64,000 nt of DNA, from NCBI RefSeq assembly GCF_000013665.1, contig NC_007912.1, positions 4,587,684-4,651,683 on the forward strand, read 5' to 3'. Origin of the DNA: Saccharophagus degradans 2-40. GTDB taxonomy: Bacteria; Pseudomonadota; Gammaproteobacteria; Pseudomonadales; Cellvibrionaceae. Numbering within the stretch: the first letter of the stretch is position 1; each line of letters starts with the position of its first letter. Position numbers and translations under genes: made by a program. Shown here piece by piece: positions 27,992-37,360 of this stretch. A model generated the notes under the pieces. That model did not search any database. It was not told where the DNA came from and saw nothing but the letters and a program-made list of their open reading frames with translations.

Positions 27992-28420
27992 ATGACGTCA
28001 CAAACTCTACTCGCCTTTGATTTTGGTACCAAGCGTATTGGTGCTGCCGTTGGCCAAAGCATTACCTGCACAGCCAATATTTTGAATACTATTCCGGCTA
28101 AAGAGGGCATCCCAAATTGGGACACCATAGAGGCGCTACTTAAGGAGTGGCAACCAGACACGGTAATTGTTGGCCTGCCGCTAAATATGGATGGCACAGA
28201 AAACGAGTTGTGCAGACGCGCCAAGAAGTTTGGCAACCGTATTCACGGGCGTTTTAGAGTCCCCGTAGAGATGTTTGACGAACGTCTAACAACGCGAGAA
28301 GCGAAAGAACTGGCTTGGGAAGAGGGCCATAAAGGCAATTACGCCAACGACCCGGTAGATTCTATTGCTGCGCGGCTTATTTTAGAGAGCTGGTGGCGGC
28401 AACACCCACCAACTCCCTAG
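27992..28420 (+). CDS. ruvX: Putative pre-16S rRNA nuclease / Holliday junction resolvase YqgF
   Basis: A 142-residue RNase H-fold protein. Acidic and core motifs: [16 protein letters not shown] at the start, [13 protein letters not shown] in the middle, DERLTTREA and [12 protein letters not shown] at the end. YqgF is involved in maturing the 5' end of 16S rRNA in E. coli. It is convergent with pilU, whose end lies 24 bp away. Confidence 0.93.
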   Translation: MTSQTLLAFDFGTKRIGAAVGQSITCTANILNTIPAKEGIPNWDTIEALLKEWQPDTVIVGLPLNMDGTENELCRRAKKFGNRIHGRFRVPVEMFDERLTTREAKELAWEEGHKGNYANDPVDSIAARLILESWWRQHPPTP

Positions 28421-28443
28421 AACTAAGTACCTAGCACTTTCAT

Positions 28444-29586
28444 TTAGAAACGGCGCGAGCGGTTGCTTTCATCCTCTTGGATACTTAACTCATCCGCAGC
28501 GTTGGAGAGGTAATCGGCATCGCTTTCCGAACCCAGCTTGATCATCAAGCGCAGGTCGTTGGGCGAATCCGCGTGAGATAGCGCATCTTCGTAGGTAATT
28601 TCGCCCGAATCGTAAAGCTCGTATAGCGCCTGATCGAAGGTTTGCATGCCCTGCTCGGTGGAGCGCTTCATCAACTCTTTTAGCTCGTGCACTTCGCCCT
28701 TGCGCACTAAATCTGCAGCGAGAGGGGTATTCAAAAACACTTCCAAACACGCCCTGCGCCCTTGCCCATCGGGTGTTGGAATAAGCTGCTGCGCCACAAT
28801 ACCTTTTAGGTTGAGCGACAGGTCCATCCACAACTGGCGGTGACGATCGGCGGGGAAGAAGTGAATAATACGATCCAACGCTTGGTTAGCGTTGTTAGCG
28901 TGCAACGTACATAAACACAGGTGACCCGTTTCGGCGAAGGCGATTGCGTGGTCCATGGTTTCGCGCGAGCGAACCTCACCAATCAGAATAACATCGGGTG
29001 CCTGCCGCAGGGTATTTTTTAACGCTACCTCGAAAGAATCGGTATCGATACCCACTTCGCGCTGGGTAACAATACATCCCTGATGCTGGTGGATAAATTC
29101 AATCGGGTCTTCTATCGAAATAATATGGCCCTTGGAGTTGCGATTGCGGTGGCCAATCATCGCGGCTAACGAGGTGGATTTACCGGTACCGGTTGCCCCC
29201 ACAAACATCACCAAGCCGCGCTTAATCATCGCCAGCTCTTTGATTATTTCGGGTAGGCCCAACTCATCAATTTGCGGAATATTGGTTTCAATACGACGCA
29301 ACACCATACCCGCCAGGTTACGCTGGTAAAAGGCGCTGGCACGGAATCGACCCACACCGCGCGCACTTACCGCAAAGTTAAGCTCTTTGGCTTCTAAGAA
29401 CTCTTTGCGCTGTTTTTCATTCATTACACTAAGTACCAGCTCGCGCGACTTTTCTGGCGAAAGCGGCGTGGTACTTACCGGAACAATTTTACCGTGCAGC
29501 TTAATGGAAGGCGCCACCCCAGCCGTAATAAACAGATCCGAAGCCTGTTTATCTACCATTAAACTCAGCAGTCTATCTAATTCCAT
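28444..29586 (-). CDS. pilU: Type IV pilus retraction ATPase PilU
   Basis: A PilT-paralogue ATPase of 380 residues that assists pilus retraction. Walker A is GATGTGKST at 130-138; the Asp box, Walker B (DVILIGEVRSRE) and His box (TGHLCLCTLHANNA) follow. The C-terminal tail is acidic and longer than that of PilT, as usual for PilU. It lies 34 bp downstream of pilT on the same strand, so the two form an operon. Confidence 0.95.
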   Translation of the reverse strand: MELDRLLSLMVDKQASDLFITAGVAPSIKLHGKIVPVSTTPLSPEKSRELVLSVMNEKQRKEFLEAKELNFAVSARGVGRFRASAFYQRNLAGMVLRRIETNIPQIDELGLPEIIKELAMIKRGLVMFVGATGTGKSTSLAAMIGHRNRNSKGHIISIEDPIEFIHQHQGCIVTQREVGIDTDSFEVALKNTLRQAPDVILIGEVRSRETMDHAIAFAETGHLCLCTLHANNANQALDRIIHFFPADRHRQLWMDLSLNLKGIVAQQLIPTPDGQGRRACLEVFLNTPLAADLVRKGEVHELKELMKRSTEQGMQTFDQALYELYDSGEITYEDALSHADSPNDLRLMIKLGSESDADYLSNAADELSIQEDESNRSRRF

Positions 29587-29620
29587 TTGGTTAACACCTT
29601 AAGTTAATAAAGCCGCCAGA

Positions 29621-30655
29621 TTAGAACTGATCGGGCATTTTTGCTTTTTCTTTCGCTACATCGCGACTAATTATGCGGCGCTCAACAAGATCGGCCAAAC
29701 ACTGATCCATTGTTTGCATGCCCACCGCACTACCGGTTTGAATAGCAGAATACATTTGCGCAACCTTATCTTCGCGGATTAAGTTACGAATTGCTGAGGT
29801 GCCGCGCATAATTTCGTGCGCTGCTACACGGCCACCGCCGTTTTTCTTCAAAAGTGTTTGCGAAACAACCGCTTCGAGGGATTCCGACAACATAGAACGC
29901 ACCATAGCTTTCTCGTTAGCGGGGAATACATCCACTACCCGGTCAATGGTTTTGGCCGCCGAGGTGGTGTGCAAGGTGCCGAACACCAAGTGACCGGTTT
30001 CCGCCGCGGTTAGTGCCAAGCGAATGGTTTCCAAGTCACGCAGCTCACCCACCAGAATAATATCGGGGTCTTCCCGCAGTGCCGAGCGCAGTGCTTCAGC
30101 AAAGCCGTGGGTATCGCGGTGCACCTCACGCTGGTTTACCAAGCACTTCTTACTTTCGTGCACGAATTCGATCGGGTCTTCGATGGTAAGAATATGGTGG
30201 TATTTGTTGTCGTTAATATAATCGATCATGGCCGCAAGGGTGGTGGACTTACCCGAACCGGTCGGCCCGGTTACCAACACCAAGCCGCGCGGCACCGAAG
30301 ATACATCGCGGAACACTTGCCCCATACCCAATTCTTCCATGGTAAGCACTTTGGAAGGAATGGTACGAAACACCGCACCAGAGCCGCGGTTTTGGTTAAA
30401 GGCGTTAACACGGAAGCGCGCCACACCGGGCACTTCAAACGAAAAGTCAGTCTCGAGGAATTCTTCGAAATCCTTGCGCTGCTTGTCGTTCATAATGTCG
30501 TAAATTAGCCCGTGGACTTGCTTGTGCTCCATCGGCGGCAAGTTAATGCGGCGTACATCGCCATCCACACGAATCATGGGCGGCAAACCCGCCGAAAGGT
30601 GTAAATCCGATGCTCCCTGCTTGGCAGAGAAAGCGAGGAGTTCAGTAATATCCAT
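29621..30655 (-). CDS. pilT: Type IV pilus retraction ATPase PilT
   Basis: The hexameric motor that depolymerises type IV pili for twitching. Length is 344 residues, normal. Walker A is GPTGSGKST at 130-138, Walker B DPDIILVGELRDLET, and the His box TGHLVFGTLHTTSAAKT. The C-terminal AIRNLIREDK motif typical of PilT is present. Its promoter lies in the divergent region shared with yggS, which contains a striking palindrome. Confidence 0.97.
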   Translation of the reverse strand: MDITELLAFSAKQGASDLHLSAGLPPMIRVDGDVRRINLPPMEHKQVHGLIYDIMNDKQRKDFEEFLETDFSFEVPGVARFRVNAFNQNRGSGAVFRTIPSKVLTMEELGMGQVFRDVSSVPRGLVLVTGPTGSGKSTTLAAMIDYINDNKYHHILTIEDPIEFVHESKKCLVNQREVHRDTHGFAEALRSALREDPDIILVGELRDLETIRLALTAAETGHLVFGTLHTTSAAKTIDRVVDVFPANEKAMVRSMLSESLEAVVSQTLLKKNGGGRVAAHEIMRGTSAIRNLIREDKVAQMYSAIQTGSAVGMQTMDQCLADLVERRIISRDVAKEKAKMPDQF

Positions 30656-30723
30656 AGTCAGCCCTTCTGTATACTTGTTTTTATGCCTTGGCGCCGTAAT
30701 ATGCCGGCCCGAGCGCGGTGGTT

Positions 30724-30776
30724 ATTCTGTAGAATGTCATCTTAACGTGGTATTCCTAATATTAGTGAATACCACG
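30724..30776. promoter_or_regulatory. Palindromes in the pilT/yggS divergent promoter region
   Basis: CGTGGTATTC (30746-30755) and GAATACCACG (30767-30776) are perfect inverted copies. Between them CTAAT/ATTAG (30756-30765) continues the symmetry, with one unpaired T at 30766. A smaller ATTCT-GT-AGAAT lies at 30724-30735. The placement, 69 bp before pilT and 55 bp before yggS, suits an operator or a cruciform/RNA hairpin. Confidence 0.5.
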
Positions 30777-30831
30777 CAATTAAGCACTGTTAAAACTCAA
30801 AACAGTTCAAACCTTAAGTAGTTTAGTTGTT

Positions 30832-31512
30832 ATGCAACCAATACAAGCCCAAATTGAAAGCGTGCGCCAGCAAATTACTGCCTGCGCCAACGCCGCCAAA
30901 CGCGACCCCGCCAGCATTAAGCTACTGGCAGTAAGTAAAACCCAGCCCGCCGAGCGCTTGCAAGCGGCTTACGAGGCAGGGCAGCGCGCCTTTGGCGAAA
31001 ACTATTTGCAAGAGGCGCTGGATAAAATTAACGCGTTATCCAATCTCGATATTGAATGGCATTTTATCGGCCCAGTCCAATCTAACAAAACCCGCGACAT
31101 TAGTGAAAATTTTGATTGGGTACACACACTCGACAGGTTAAAAATAGCACAGCGGCTTAACGATCAGCGCCCCGCGGGCACCCCCCCCTTAAATGTGTGT
31201 ATTCAAGTAAATATCGACCAAGAAGCATCTAAATCTGGCTGCCTACCCGACGAGCTAGAAGCCCTCGCACTTAACGTAGCAGATAAACCGAACCTGCAAT
31301 TGCGCGGCTTAATGGCCATTCCCAGCCCTAACCAGCAGGGTAACTGCGCATTTAGCCGGATGCGCGCACTGCTTGAACAACTGCAAAAACACCCCAAATT
31401 AAGTGCCATGGATACACTCTCTATGGGCATGTCTGGCGATATGGCGCAGGCCATTGCACAGGGGGCAACCATTGTGCGCATTGGTACCGCCATCTTTGGC
31501 GCACGCGACTGA
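30832..31512 (+). CDS. yggS: Pyridoxal phosphate homeostasis protein YggS
   Basis: A 226-residue single-domain PLP-binding protein of the YggS/PROSC family. The PLP lysine is Lys36 in LLAVSKTQPAER, and AFGENYLQEA and WHFIGPVQSNK follow as in the family. It has no known enzymatic activity and buffers free PLP. It heads the set yggS-proC-yggT-metX-metW, known from many gammaproteobacteria. Confidence 0.95.
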   Translation: MQPIQAQIESVRQQITACANAAKRDPASIKLLAVSKTQPAERLQAAYEAGQRAFGENYLQEALDKINALSNLDIEWHFIGPVQSNKTRDISENFDWVHTLDRLKIAQRLNDQRPAGTPPLNVCIQVNIDQEASKSGCLPDELEALALNVADKPNLQLRGLMAIPSPNQQGNCAFSRMRALLEQLQKHPKLSAMDTLSMGMSGDMAQAIAQGATIVRIGTAIFGARD

Positions 31513-31551
31513 TATACTGTGCCCCATTCACTTACCCAATAGGATGACACC

Positions 31552-32409
31552 TTGAGCGAAACAAACTTAGTTAACGACGCAAAAATCGCCTTTATTGGCG
31601 CCGGCAACATGGCCGCCGCCATTATTGCTGGGCTTGTTAAACAGGGCGTAGCACCTGCAAATATCGAAGTGTGCGCTCCCAGCGAAGGCAATCGCGCGCG
31701 CCTAGCCAGCGAGTACGGAGTAGTACACAGTGCCGACAACAACGCCGCTGCGGCAAAGGCAGATATTTTGGTACTGGCAGTAAAACCGCAAATGATGCGC
31801 GAGGTGTGCGCGCAACTGGCCGAGCACCGCAACCCCAACTGCGTTGTCTTATCTGTAGCGGCGGGTATTACCTGCCAAAGCTTGGCCAATTGGCTGGCTA
31901 CACCCGCTCAACCTGCCGAAAACATTGCCGTTGTGCGCACTATGCCCAACACACCGTCACACATTGGTTTAGGCGCATGCGGCCTATTTGCCAGCAGCGC
32001 AGTAGCACAAACACAAAAAGACCAAGCGCAGGCCATTATGGCAGCGGTAGGCTTGGCGGTTTGGGTAAATAGCGAAGACGAAATAAACATTGTTACGGCG
32101 GTTTCGGGCAGCGGCCCGGCCTATTTCTTTTTAGTTTTTGAAGCCATGATAGACGCGGCAGAAAAAATGGGCCTAGATAGACAAACAGCGACGCAACTTA
32201 CCTTGCAAACCGCACTGGGTGCAGCCAAACTAGCGCAAACCAGTGAGGACGATGCAGTGACCTTGCGCAAAAAAGTGACCTCGCCCAACGGCACCACCGA
32301 GCGCGCGATAGCATCTTTTGAACAAAACAAACTGCGCGATACCTTTGCCGCGGCCATGCAGGCCTGCAGCGATCGCGCGCAACAACTTGCCACCGAACTA
32401 GCGAAATAA
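31552..32409 (+). CDS. proC: Pyrroline-5-carboxylate reductase
   Basis: The last step of proline synthesis, NAD(P)H-dependent. 285 residues. The dinucleotide-binding motif IAFIGAGNMAAAII is near the N-terminus, and VSGSGPAYFF and KVTSPNGTTERAI mark the C-terminal half. The start is TTG at 31552, supported by AGGATG about 8 bases upstream and by alignment to the normal beginning of the family. Confidence 0.95.
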   Translation: MSETNLVNDAKIAFIGAGNMAAAIIAGLVKQGVAPANIEVCAPSEGNRARLASEYGVVHSADNNAAAAKADILVLAVKPQMMREVCAQLAEHRNPNCVVLSVAAGITCQSLANWLATPAQPAENIAVVRTMPNTPSHIGLGACGLFASSAVAQTQKDQAQAIMAAVGLAVWVNSEDEINIVTAVSGSGPAYFFLVFEAMIDAAEKMGLDRQTATQLTLQTALGAAKLAQTSEDDAVTLRKKVTSPNGTTERAIASFEQNKLRDTFAAAMQACSDRAQQLATELAK

Positions 32410-32417
32410 ATGTCCCT

Positions 32418-33008
32418 ATGGCTACATCTGTTATTCAAGCTTTAGTTTTTATTATCGAAACCATTGCTAGCGTATTTTTACTGCTGGTAATTTTGCGCTT
32501 TATACTGCAAATGGCGCGCGCGGATTTTTACAACCCCATATCGCAAGCCATCGTAAAAATTACCTCCCCAGTACTTAAACCACTGCGCGTGGTAATACCC
32601 GGTTTATTTGGCATTGATATCGCGTCTATTGTGTTAGCACTGCTAGTACAAATTGCGTTTGGCGAAATTGTCTCGCTAATTGGCACCGGTAACTTTATAA
32701 ACCCTGTGTACCTACTGATATGGGGTGCCATTGGCTTAATTATGTACGTTGCCAATATTCTTATTATTGCAATTTTGGTATTGGTCATTACTAGCTTTGT
32801 GGCTCCTTACAGCACCCATCCAGCCCTTACGCTGGTGCGCCAACTTATGCAGCCTTTGCTTGCCCCAATTCAAAAAATTATTCCCCCCGCAGGCGGGCTA
32901 GATTTTTCGGTTATGGCGCTGGGTATGATTATTTACGTTGCCAAAATTTTATTGGGCGGTGTTGCAGTTTCCGCCGGCGTTTTACCTTTTTATGTGATTG
33001 GTTTTTAA
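32418..33008 (+). CDS. yggT: YggT family integral membrane protein
   Basis: A 196-residue membrane protein with two YggT repeats, each with a pair of helices (about 10-30 and 60-85; 90-120 and 160-185) and the motif PISQAIVKITSPVLKPLR in the first repeat, mirrored by RQLMQPLLAPIQKIIPP in the second. Function is not well established; E. coli YggT is linked to osmotic tolerance. It follows proC after 8 bp. Confidence 0.92.
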   Translation: MATSVIQALVFIIETIASVFLLLVILRFILQMARADFYNPISQAIVKITSPVLKPLRVVIPGLFGIDIASIVLALLVQIAFGEIVSLIGTGNFINPVYLLIWGAIGLIMYVANILIIAILVLVITSFVAPYSTHPALTLVRQLMQPLLAPIQKIIPPAGGLDFSVMALGMIIYVAKILLGGVAVSAGVLPFYVIGF

Positions 33009-33041
33009 AACACACAATTATAATTGGACAGCAATCAACCC

Positions 33042-34187
33042 ATGCCAGCTCCCTTTCCAGAAGATTCCGTAGGGTTAGTTACACCGCAGCTCTTTCATTT
33101 TGATCAGCCGTTGGCACTTGCCAACGGCCGCTCGTTAGATTCGTACGAGTTAATGGTAGAAACCTATGGCGAATTAAATGCAGAAAAAAGCAACGGTATA
33201 TTAATCTGCCACGCGCTTTCTGGCAGCCATCACGTGGCTGGCTATCACAGCGAAGACGACAAAAAACCCGGCTGGTGGGAACACTACGTAGGCCCGGGCA
33301 AGCCAATAGACACCAACCGCTTCTATGTGGTGTGCATGAATAACATTGGCGGCTGCCACGGCTCCACGGGCCCGCAATCTATCAACCCCGCCACAGGTAA
33401 ACCCTGGGGCAGCAGCTTTCCGTTTTTGCGCGTGCGCGACTGGGTAGAAACTCAAGTGCGTCTCGCCGACCGCCTCGGCATTAACCAGTGGGCCGCAGTT
33501 GTGGGCGGCAGCCTAGGCGGCATGCAAGCCATGCGCTGGGCGCTCGAGCACCCCAATCGCCTGCGCCACTGCGTTGTTATCGCCTCGGCAATGAATTTAA
33601 CCGCACAAAATATTGCCTTTAATGAAACCGCACGGCAGGCCATTCAAAGCGACCCCAACTTTTTTAATGGCGATTACCTCGCACAAAGCACCCTGCCAAA
33701 GCGCGGCTTAAGTGTTGCGCGCATGATCGGCCATATTACCTATTTGTCTGACGATGGCATGGGCAAAAAGTTTGGCCGCGAATTGCGCAGCGGCAGTTTC
33801 GATCGCGGCAATGACCAACTGGTAGAATTCCAAATAGAAAGTTACTTGCGCTACCAAGGCAGCACTTTTTCTGAAGTATTCGACGCAAACACCTATATAT
33901 TAATGACCCGCGCATTGGATTACTTTGACCTTGCGCGCGAGTACAACGGCGATGCAGCCGAAGCGTTCAAACAAGCTAGCTGCAAATTTTTAGTGGTTTC
34001 TTTCACCTCAGACTGGCGCTTTGCCCCAGAGCGTTCGCGCGAGATTGTAACCGCGCTTATGCGCGCAAACCGCGACGTAGTGTACGGCGAAATTGACTCT
34101 GTGCACGGCCACGATGCGTTTCTTGTGCCCAATCAATTGCGTTACTGGGAGCTATTCTCTGCTTATATGAACCGGGTGGAGGTGTAA
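33042..34187 (+). CDS. metX: Homoserine O-acyltransferase MetX (probably succinyl-specific)
   Basis: An alpha/beta hydrolase-fold enzyme of methionine synthesis. I choose the ATG at 33042 (381 residues, [15 protein letters not shown]) because relatives begin there; an in-frame TTG at 33024 would add six residues, and neither has a strong ribosome site. The nucleophile elbow is [10 protein letters not shown], with the other catalytic residues in SFTSDWRF and VHGHDAFL. Gammaproteobacterial MetX paired with MetW is usually succinyl-specific, so acyl-CoA choice here is inference. metW follows after 1 bp. Confidence 0.92.
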   Translation: MPAPFPEDSVGLVTPQLFHFDQPLALANGRSLDSYELMVETYGELNAEKSNGILICHALSGSHHVAGYHSEDDKKPGWWEHYVGPGKPIDTNRFYVVCMNNIGGCHGSTGPQSINPATGKPWGSSFPFLRVRDWVETQVRLADRLGINQWAAVVGGSLGGMQAMRWALEHPNRLRHCVVIASAMNLTAQNIAFNETARQAIQSDPNFFNGDYLAQSTLPKRGLSVARMIGHITYLSDDGMGKKFGRELRSGSFDRGNDQLVEFQIESYLRYQGSTFSEVFDANTYILMTRALDYFDLAREYNGDAAEAFKQASCKFLVVSFTSDWRFAPERSREIVTALMRANRDVVYGEIDSVHGHDAFLVPNQLRYWELFSAYMNRVEV

Positions 34188-34188
34188 C

Positions 34189-34785
34189 ATGCGTACAGAC
34201 CACGAAGTAATCGCCAAATGGATAAAGCCCGACAGCCATGTTTTAGATTTAGGCTGCGGTGACGGCTCGCTATTGCGCACACTGCAAGATGAAAAAAATG
34301 TACACGGCTACGGCTTAGAAATTAGCGCCGAAAATATTTTGCGCTGTGTCGAAAACGGCATAAATGTGGTTGAGCAAAACGTTGACGACGGCCTAAGTAA
34401 CTTCGAAGACCAAAGCTTCGACACAGTTATTATGTCGCAGGCCATTCAAACCCTGCGCAACCCAGATAAAGTATTGCTAGAAATGTTACGCGTTGGCCGG
34501 CAAGCCGTTATTACCTTCCCTAACTTTGGCCATTGGCGGGCGCGCTACCACTTGCTAGTAAAAGGCCGTATGCCTGTTTCCGATTTACTGCCTTACGAGT
34601 GGTACAACACGCCCAACATTCACTTTTGTACCTTTAAAGATTTCGAAATTTTGTGTCACGAATTAAATTTAAATGTGCTTAATCGCGAAGTTGTTGCCGG
34701 CGGCTCGCAGGCGGGCAAAATTAAATACTTATTGCCAAATTTACTTGGCGAAACAGCACTGTACAGGGTAACCAAGCATGTTTAA
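34189..34785 (+). CDS. metW: Methionine biosynthesis protein MetW
   Basis: A 198-residue protein with a SAM-methyltransferase-like fold (HVLDLGCGDGSLLRTL). It works together with MetX in homoserine acylation in the proteobacteria where it has been tested. The ATG follows the metX stop by one base, with GGAGGT just upstream, so translation is probably coupled. Its end overlaps the next gene by 8 bp. Confidence 0.94.
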   Translation: MRTDHEVIAKWIKPDSHVLDLGCGDGSLLRTLQDEKNVHGYGLEISAENILRCVENGINVVEQNVDDGLSNFEDQSFDTVIMSQAIQTLRNPDKVLLEMLRVGRQAVITFPNFGHWRARYHLLVKGRMPVSDLLPYEWYNTPNIHFCTFKDFEILCHELNLNVLNREVVAGGSQAGKIKYLLPNLLGETALYRVTKHV

Positions 34786-35218
34786 CAAAACCCTCGCCAC
34801 CTTTGGTTTGTTGTTTAGCCTTGTATTTATTAGCCACAACAGTCACGCAGAAGAACAATTCGAGCTGGGCGACTACACGCTTTACTACACATTGTTTAAT
34901 AGCACCTTTGTGCCCGCCGATATCGCCCGCGCCTATCAATTAAAGCGCAGCAAGTACGAATGGCTATTAAATGTAGTGGTAAGTAAAAACGGTGAACACG
35001 GAGGCGTTCCCATTAAACTTAGTGGTCACCACAAAAATTTAATGGCGCAGCAAAAAATGCTGCAGTTTAACGAAATAAAAGAAACCGGCACCGTGTACTA
35101 CCTAGCCCCTGTGCGCGTGAATGGCGAAGAAATATTACACTTTGAACTAAGTGTATTACTGCCCAACGAAACGGTACCACACACCATTAAATTTACAGAT
35201 AAAGTCATTTCCGATTAA
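34778..35218 (+). CDS. Exported DUF4426 family protein
   Basis: A 146-residue periplasmic protein with a signal peptide (hydrophobic core about 5-20, cleavage near SHAEE). The mature part contains the family's GDYTLYYTLFNSTFVPADIA and a beta-rich end. DUF4426 genes commonly sit between metW and rdgB in Pseudomonas relatives, as here. Function is unknown. Confidence 0.88.
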   Translation: MFNKTLATFGLLFSLVFISHNSHAEEQFELGDYTLYYTLFNSTFVPADIARAYQLKRSKYEWLLNVVVSKNGEHGGVPIKLSGHHKNLMAQQKMLQFNEIKETGTVYYLAPVRVNGEEILHFELSVLLPNETVPHTIKFTDKVISD

Positions 35219-35263
35219 AAGCATTCTCAATTTAGCGTTTAATTGCAACCAAGAAAACACACT

Positions 35264-35866
35264 ATGCAAAAGGTAATACTCGCGAGCGGCAATGCTGGCA
35301 AACTGCGTGAGTTCCAACGTATTTTGGCGGAATTCGATTTAGATGTGGCGCCACAGTCGGCCTACAACGTACCCGACGCCGAAGAAACTGGGCTCAGCTT
35401 TGTAGAAAACGCCATATTAAAGGCCCGCAACGCCTGTGCCCACACAGGTTTTGCGGCAATCTCCGATGACTCGGGCATAGAAGTAGATGCGCTTAACGGC
35501 CAGCCGGGTATATATTCCGCCCGCTTTAGTGGGCCAGGGGCAACCGATGCCAAAAACAATGCCCTACTGCTAGAAAAGCTCGAAGGTTTGCCCGAAGCTG
35601 AACGCACCGCGCGCTACCAGTGCGTGTTGGTGTATATGCGCCACGCCACCGACCCCACACCTATTATTTGCCAAGGGGCTTGGGAGGGCACCATCCTTAC
35701 CGCGCCGCGCGGCGAAGGTGGCTTCGGTTACGACCCTTTGTTTTGGGTGCCAAGCCACCAGTGCGCCAGTGCGGAGCTGCCTGCAGAGGTAAAAAACAGT
35801 ATTTCCCATCGCGCAATTGCCATGCAGGCGTTGTTAGCACAAATTCGCGCGCAGCAGGCTAAATAG
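35264..35866 (+). CDS. rdgB: dITP/XTP pyrophosphatase RdgB
   Basis: A Ham1-family enzyme that hydrolyses non-canonical purine triphosphates. I place the start at the ATG 35264 (200 residues, MQKVILASGNAGKL), where relatives begin; an upstream in-frame TTG gives seven atypical residues. Motifs: LASGNAGKLREF, ISDDSGIEVDALNGQPG and GGFGYDPLFWVP, then SHRAIAMQAL near the end. Confidence 0.96.
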   Translation: MQKVILASGNAGKLREFQRILAEFDLDVAPQSAYNVPDAEETGLSFVENAILKARNACAHTGFAAISDDSGIEVDALNGQPGIYSARFSGPGATDAKNNALLLEKLEGLPEAERTARYQCVLVYMRHATDPTPIICQGAWEGTILTAPRGEGGFGYDPLFWVPSHQCASAELPAEVKNSISHRAIAMQALLAQIRAQQAK

Positions 35867-36007
35867 CTCGCTGCGAGCACCCGCCAGCTCCCTCCACTTC
35901 CGGCCCACCCCTCAAGATAAAACAGCCACTACAAACTAGCGTGGCTGGCCTGCGCATACTAAGCTTGGTAGTACTCTCACAAGTTTTAATTTGGCACCAT
36001 TTACCCT

Positions 36008-37315
36008 ATGACTCGTACCTTCAGGTCGCTGGCTTCCTTTCGCGTACAGTTTTTAGCTTTGCTATTAACTGTGCTGGTGTTGTTAGGCTACGATTTTTTG
36101 CCCAAGCGCACCCTTGAGTTCGCACCGTCGCCACGGTTCGAGCGTGTACTTATGGCGGATAGCGATATAGGCGGTAACAGTGTCGCACGCTGGGTAAATA
36201 AAAAGACCGACCACCTAAGCTGCACCATCGCCGAGGGCTATGCTTACCCATACTGTGGCGTACATTTCGCCTTCGACCCCTACACTCATACAGGTTTGGA
36301 TCTAACTCCCTACAACCATTTGAAATTTCACGTGCAGTACCAAGGCGAGGCCAGCACCCTACGCATTTACGTACGCAATCAGGATGCTAACGAACCCACC
36401 AAAGATATTGCTAAAGCCAAATATATTTCGGTAAATATTAAAACCCGCGAACTTGGTACCCCCCAAACAATTAAGCTAAGCGAGTTTATAGTTGCAGAGT
36501 GGTGGAAAGAGCAATTTGATGTACCCAGGGACAAAGCCCAACCGCAATTCGATAACGTAGTAAATATAGGGATTGAAGTATTCGCCCCCACACCCCTCGG
36601 TGAGCACCAGTTAGCTGTAGAGCGCTTTGAATTTGTGGGCCCCTTAGTACCCCGTTACGCGTGGTACTTAAGTATTTTAGGGTTTTGGTTAGCTGCCAGT
36701 TTTATTTATTTAATTGCGCGCTTAATCAAGCTTTACCGCCGCAACAAAATTTTTGCGCGGGTGGTGACCGATTTAAGTAAAACCAACCAAGAGCTAGCCG
36801 ACCAAAAAGAACATTTTCGCGTTTTATCTACCAACGATGCACTTACCGGCATACGCAATCGGCATGGCGTTAAGTTAAGTTACGATGCAATGCTGCAATC
36901 GGCTAACCCCGACACAAAGATCTCGGTAATACTTATTGATATAGATCACTTTAAACGTATTAACGATCGTCGAGGCCACCAAATGGGTGATGAAGTACTT
37001 TCCCAATTCTCTGATTTATTGCGCAGAAATACTCGCGAAAACGATATTGTCGGGCGCTGGGGAGGCGAAGAGTTTATTGTGGTTAGCGCACACACTAACT
37101 TAAACCAAGCAGAGCTACTCGCCGAAAAAATTCGCACAACGGTTTCTAACACAGCCCTAGGCGATAACAAACCCATAATGGTAACAATTAGCTGCGGCGT
37201 AACCGAAATTCAACGACCCGAATCGTTAGATGCCGCCTTAGCGCGCGCAGATAAATGCTTGTATAGCGCCAAGCGTGGCGGCCGCAATTGCACCGTTGCA
37301 CAGTTTAATGACTAA
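36008..37315 (+). CDS. Membrane diguanylate cyclase with periplasmic jelly-roll-like domain (first of a tandem pair)
   Basis: This predicted enzyme makes c-di-GMP from two GTP. A membrane helix at about 13-29 is followed by a periplasmic domain (about 40-215), a second helix (about 220-240), a short coiled coil and a GGDEF domain. The active site is GGEEF at 352-356, and the inhibitory I-site RxxD (REND) sits five residues before it, so product inhibition is likely. The periplasmic part has a cysteine pair (SCTIAEGYAYPYCG) and the pattern 'LDLTPYNHLKFHVQYQG ... RIYVRN', which resembles CBM11/CIA30-type carbohydrate-binding folds; that is inference. It is 45 bp before a paralogue. Confidence 0.9.
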   Translation: MTRTFRSLASFRVQFLALLLTVLVLLGYDFLPKRTLEFAPSPRFERVLMADSDIGGNSVARWVNKKTDHLSCTIAEGYAYPYCGVHFAFDPYTHTGLDLTPYNHLKFHVQYQGEASTLRIYVRNQDANEPTKDIAKAKYISVNIKTRELGTPQTIKLSEFIVAEWWKEQFDVPRDKAQPQFDNVVNIGIEVFAPTPLGEHQLAVERFEFVGPLVPRYAWYLSILGFWLAASFIYLIARLIKLYRRNKIFARVVTDLSKTNQELADQKEHFRVLSTNDALTGIRNRHGVKLSYDAMLQSANPDTKISVILIDIDHFKRINDRRGHQMGDEVLSQFSDLLRRNTRENDIVGRWGGEEFIVVSAHTNLNQAELLAEKIRTTVSNTALGDNKPIMVTISCGVTEIQRPESLDAALARADKCLYSAKRGGRNCTVAQFND

Positions 37316-37360
37316 GGCAAAAAAAGCGATGCAGCTACTACCCCACACACTGCGAGCGCT

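Noticed and set aside
31203-31889. 228-residue antisense frame across yggS and proC
   Set aside because: It crosses two well-supported genes, and its composition mirrors their codon use.
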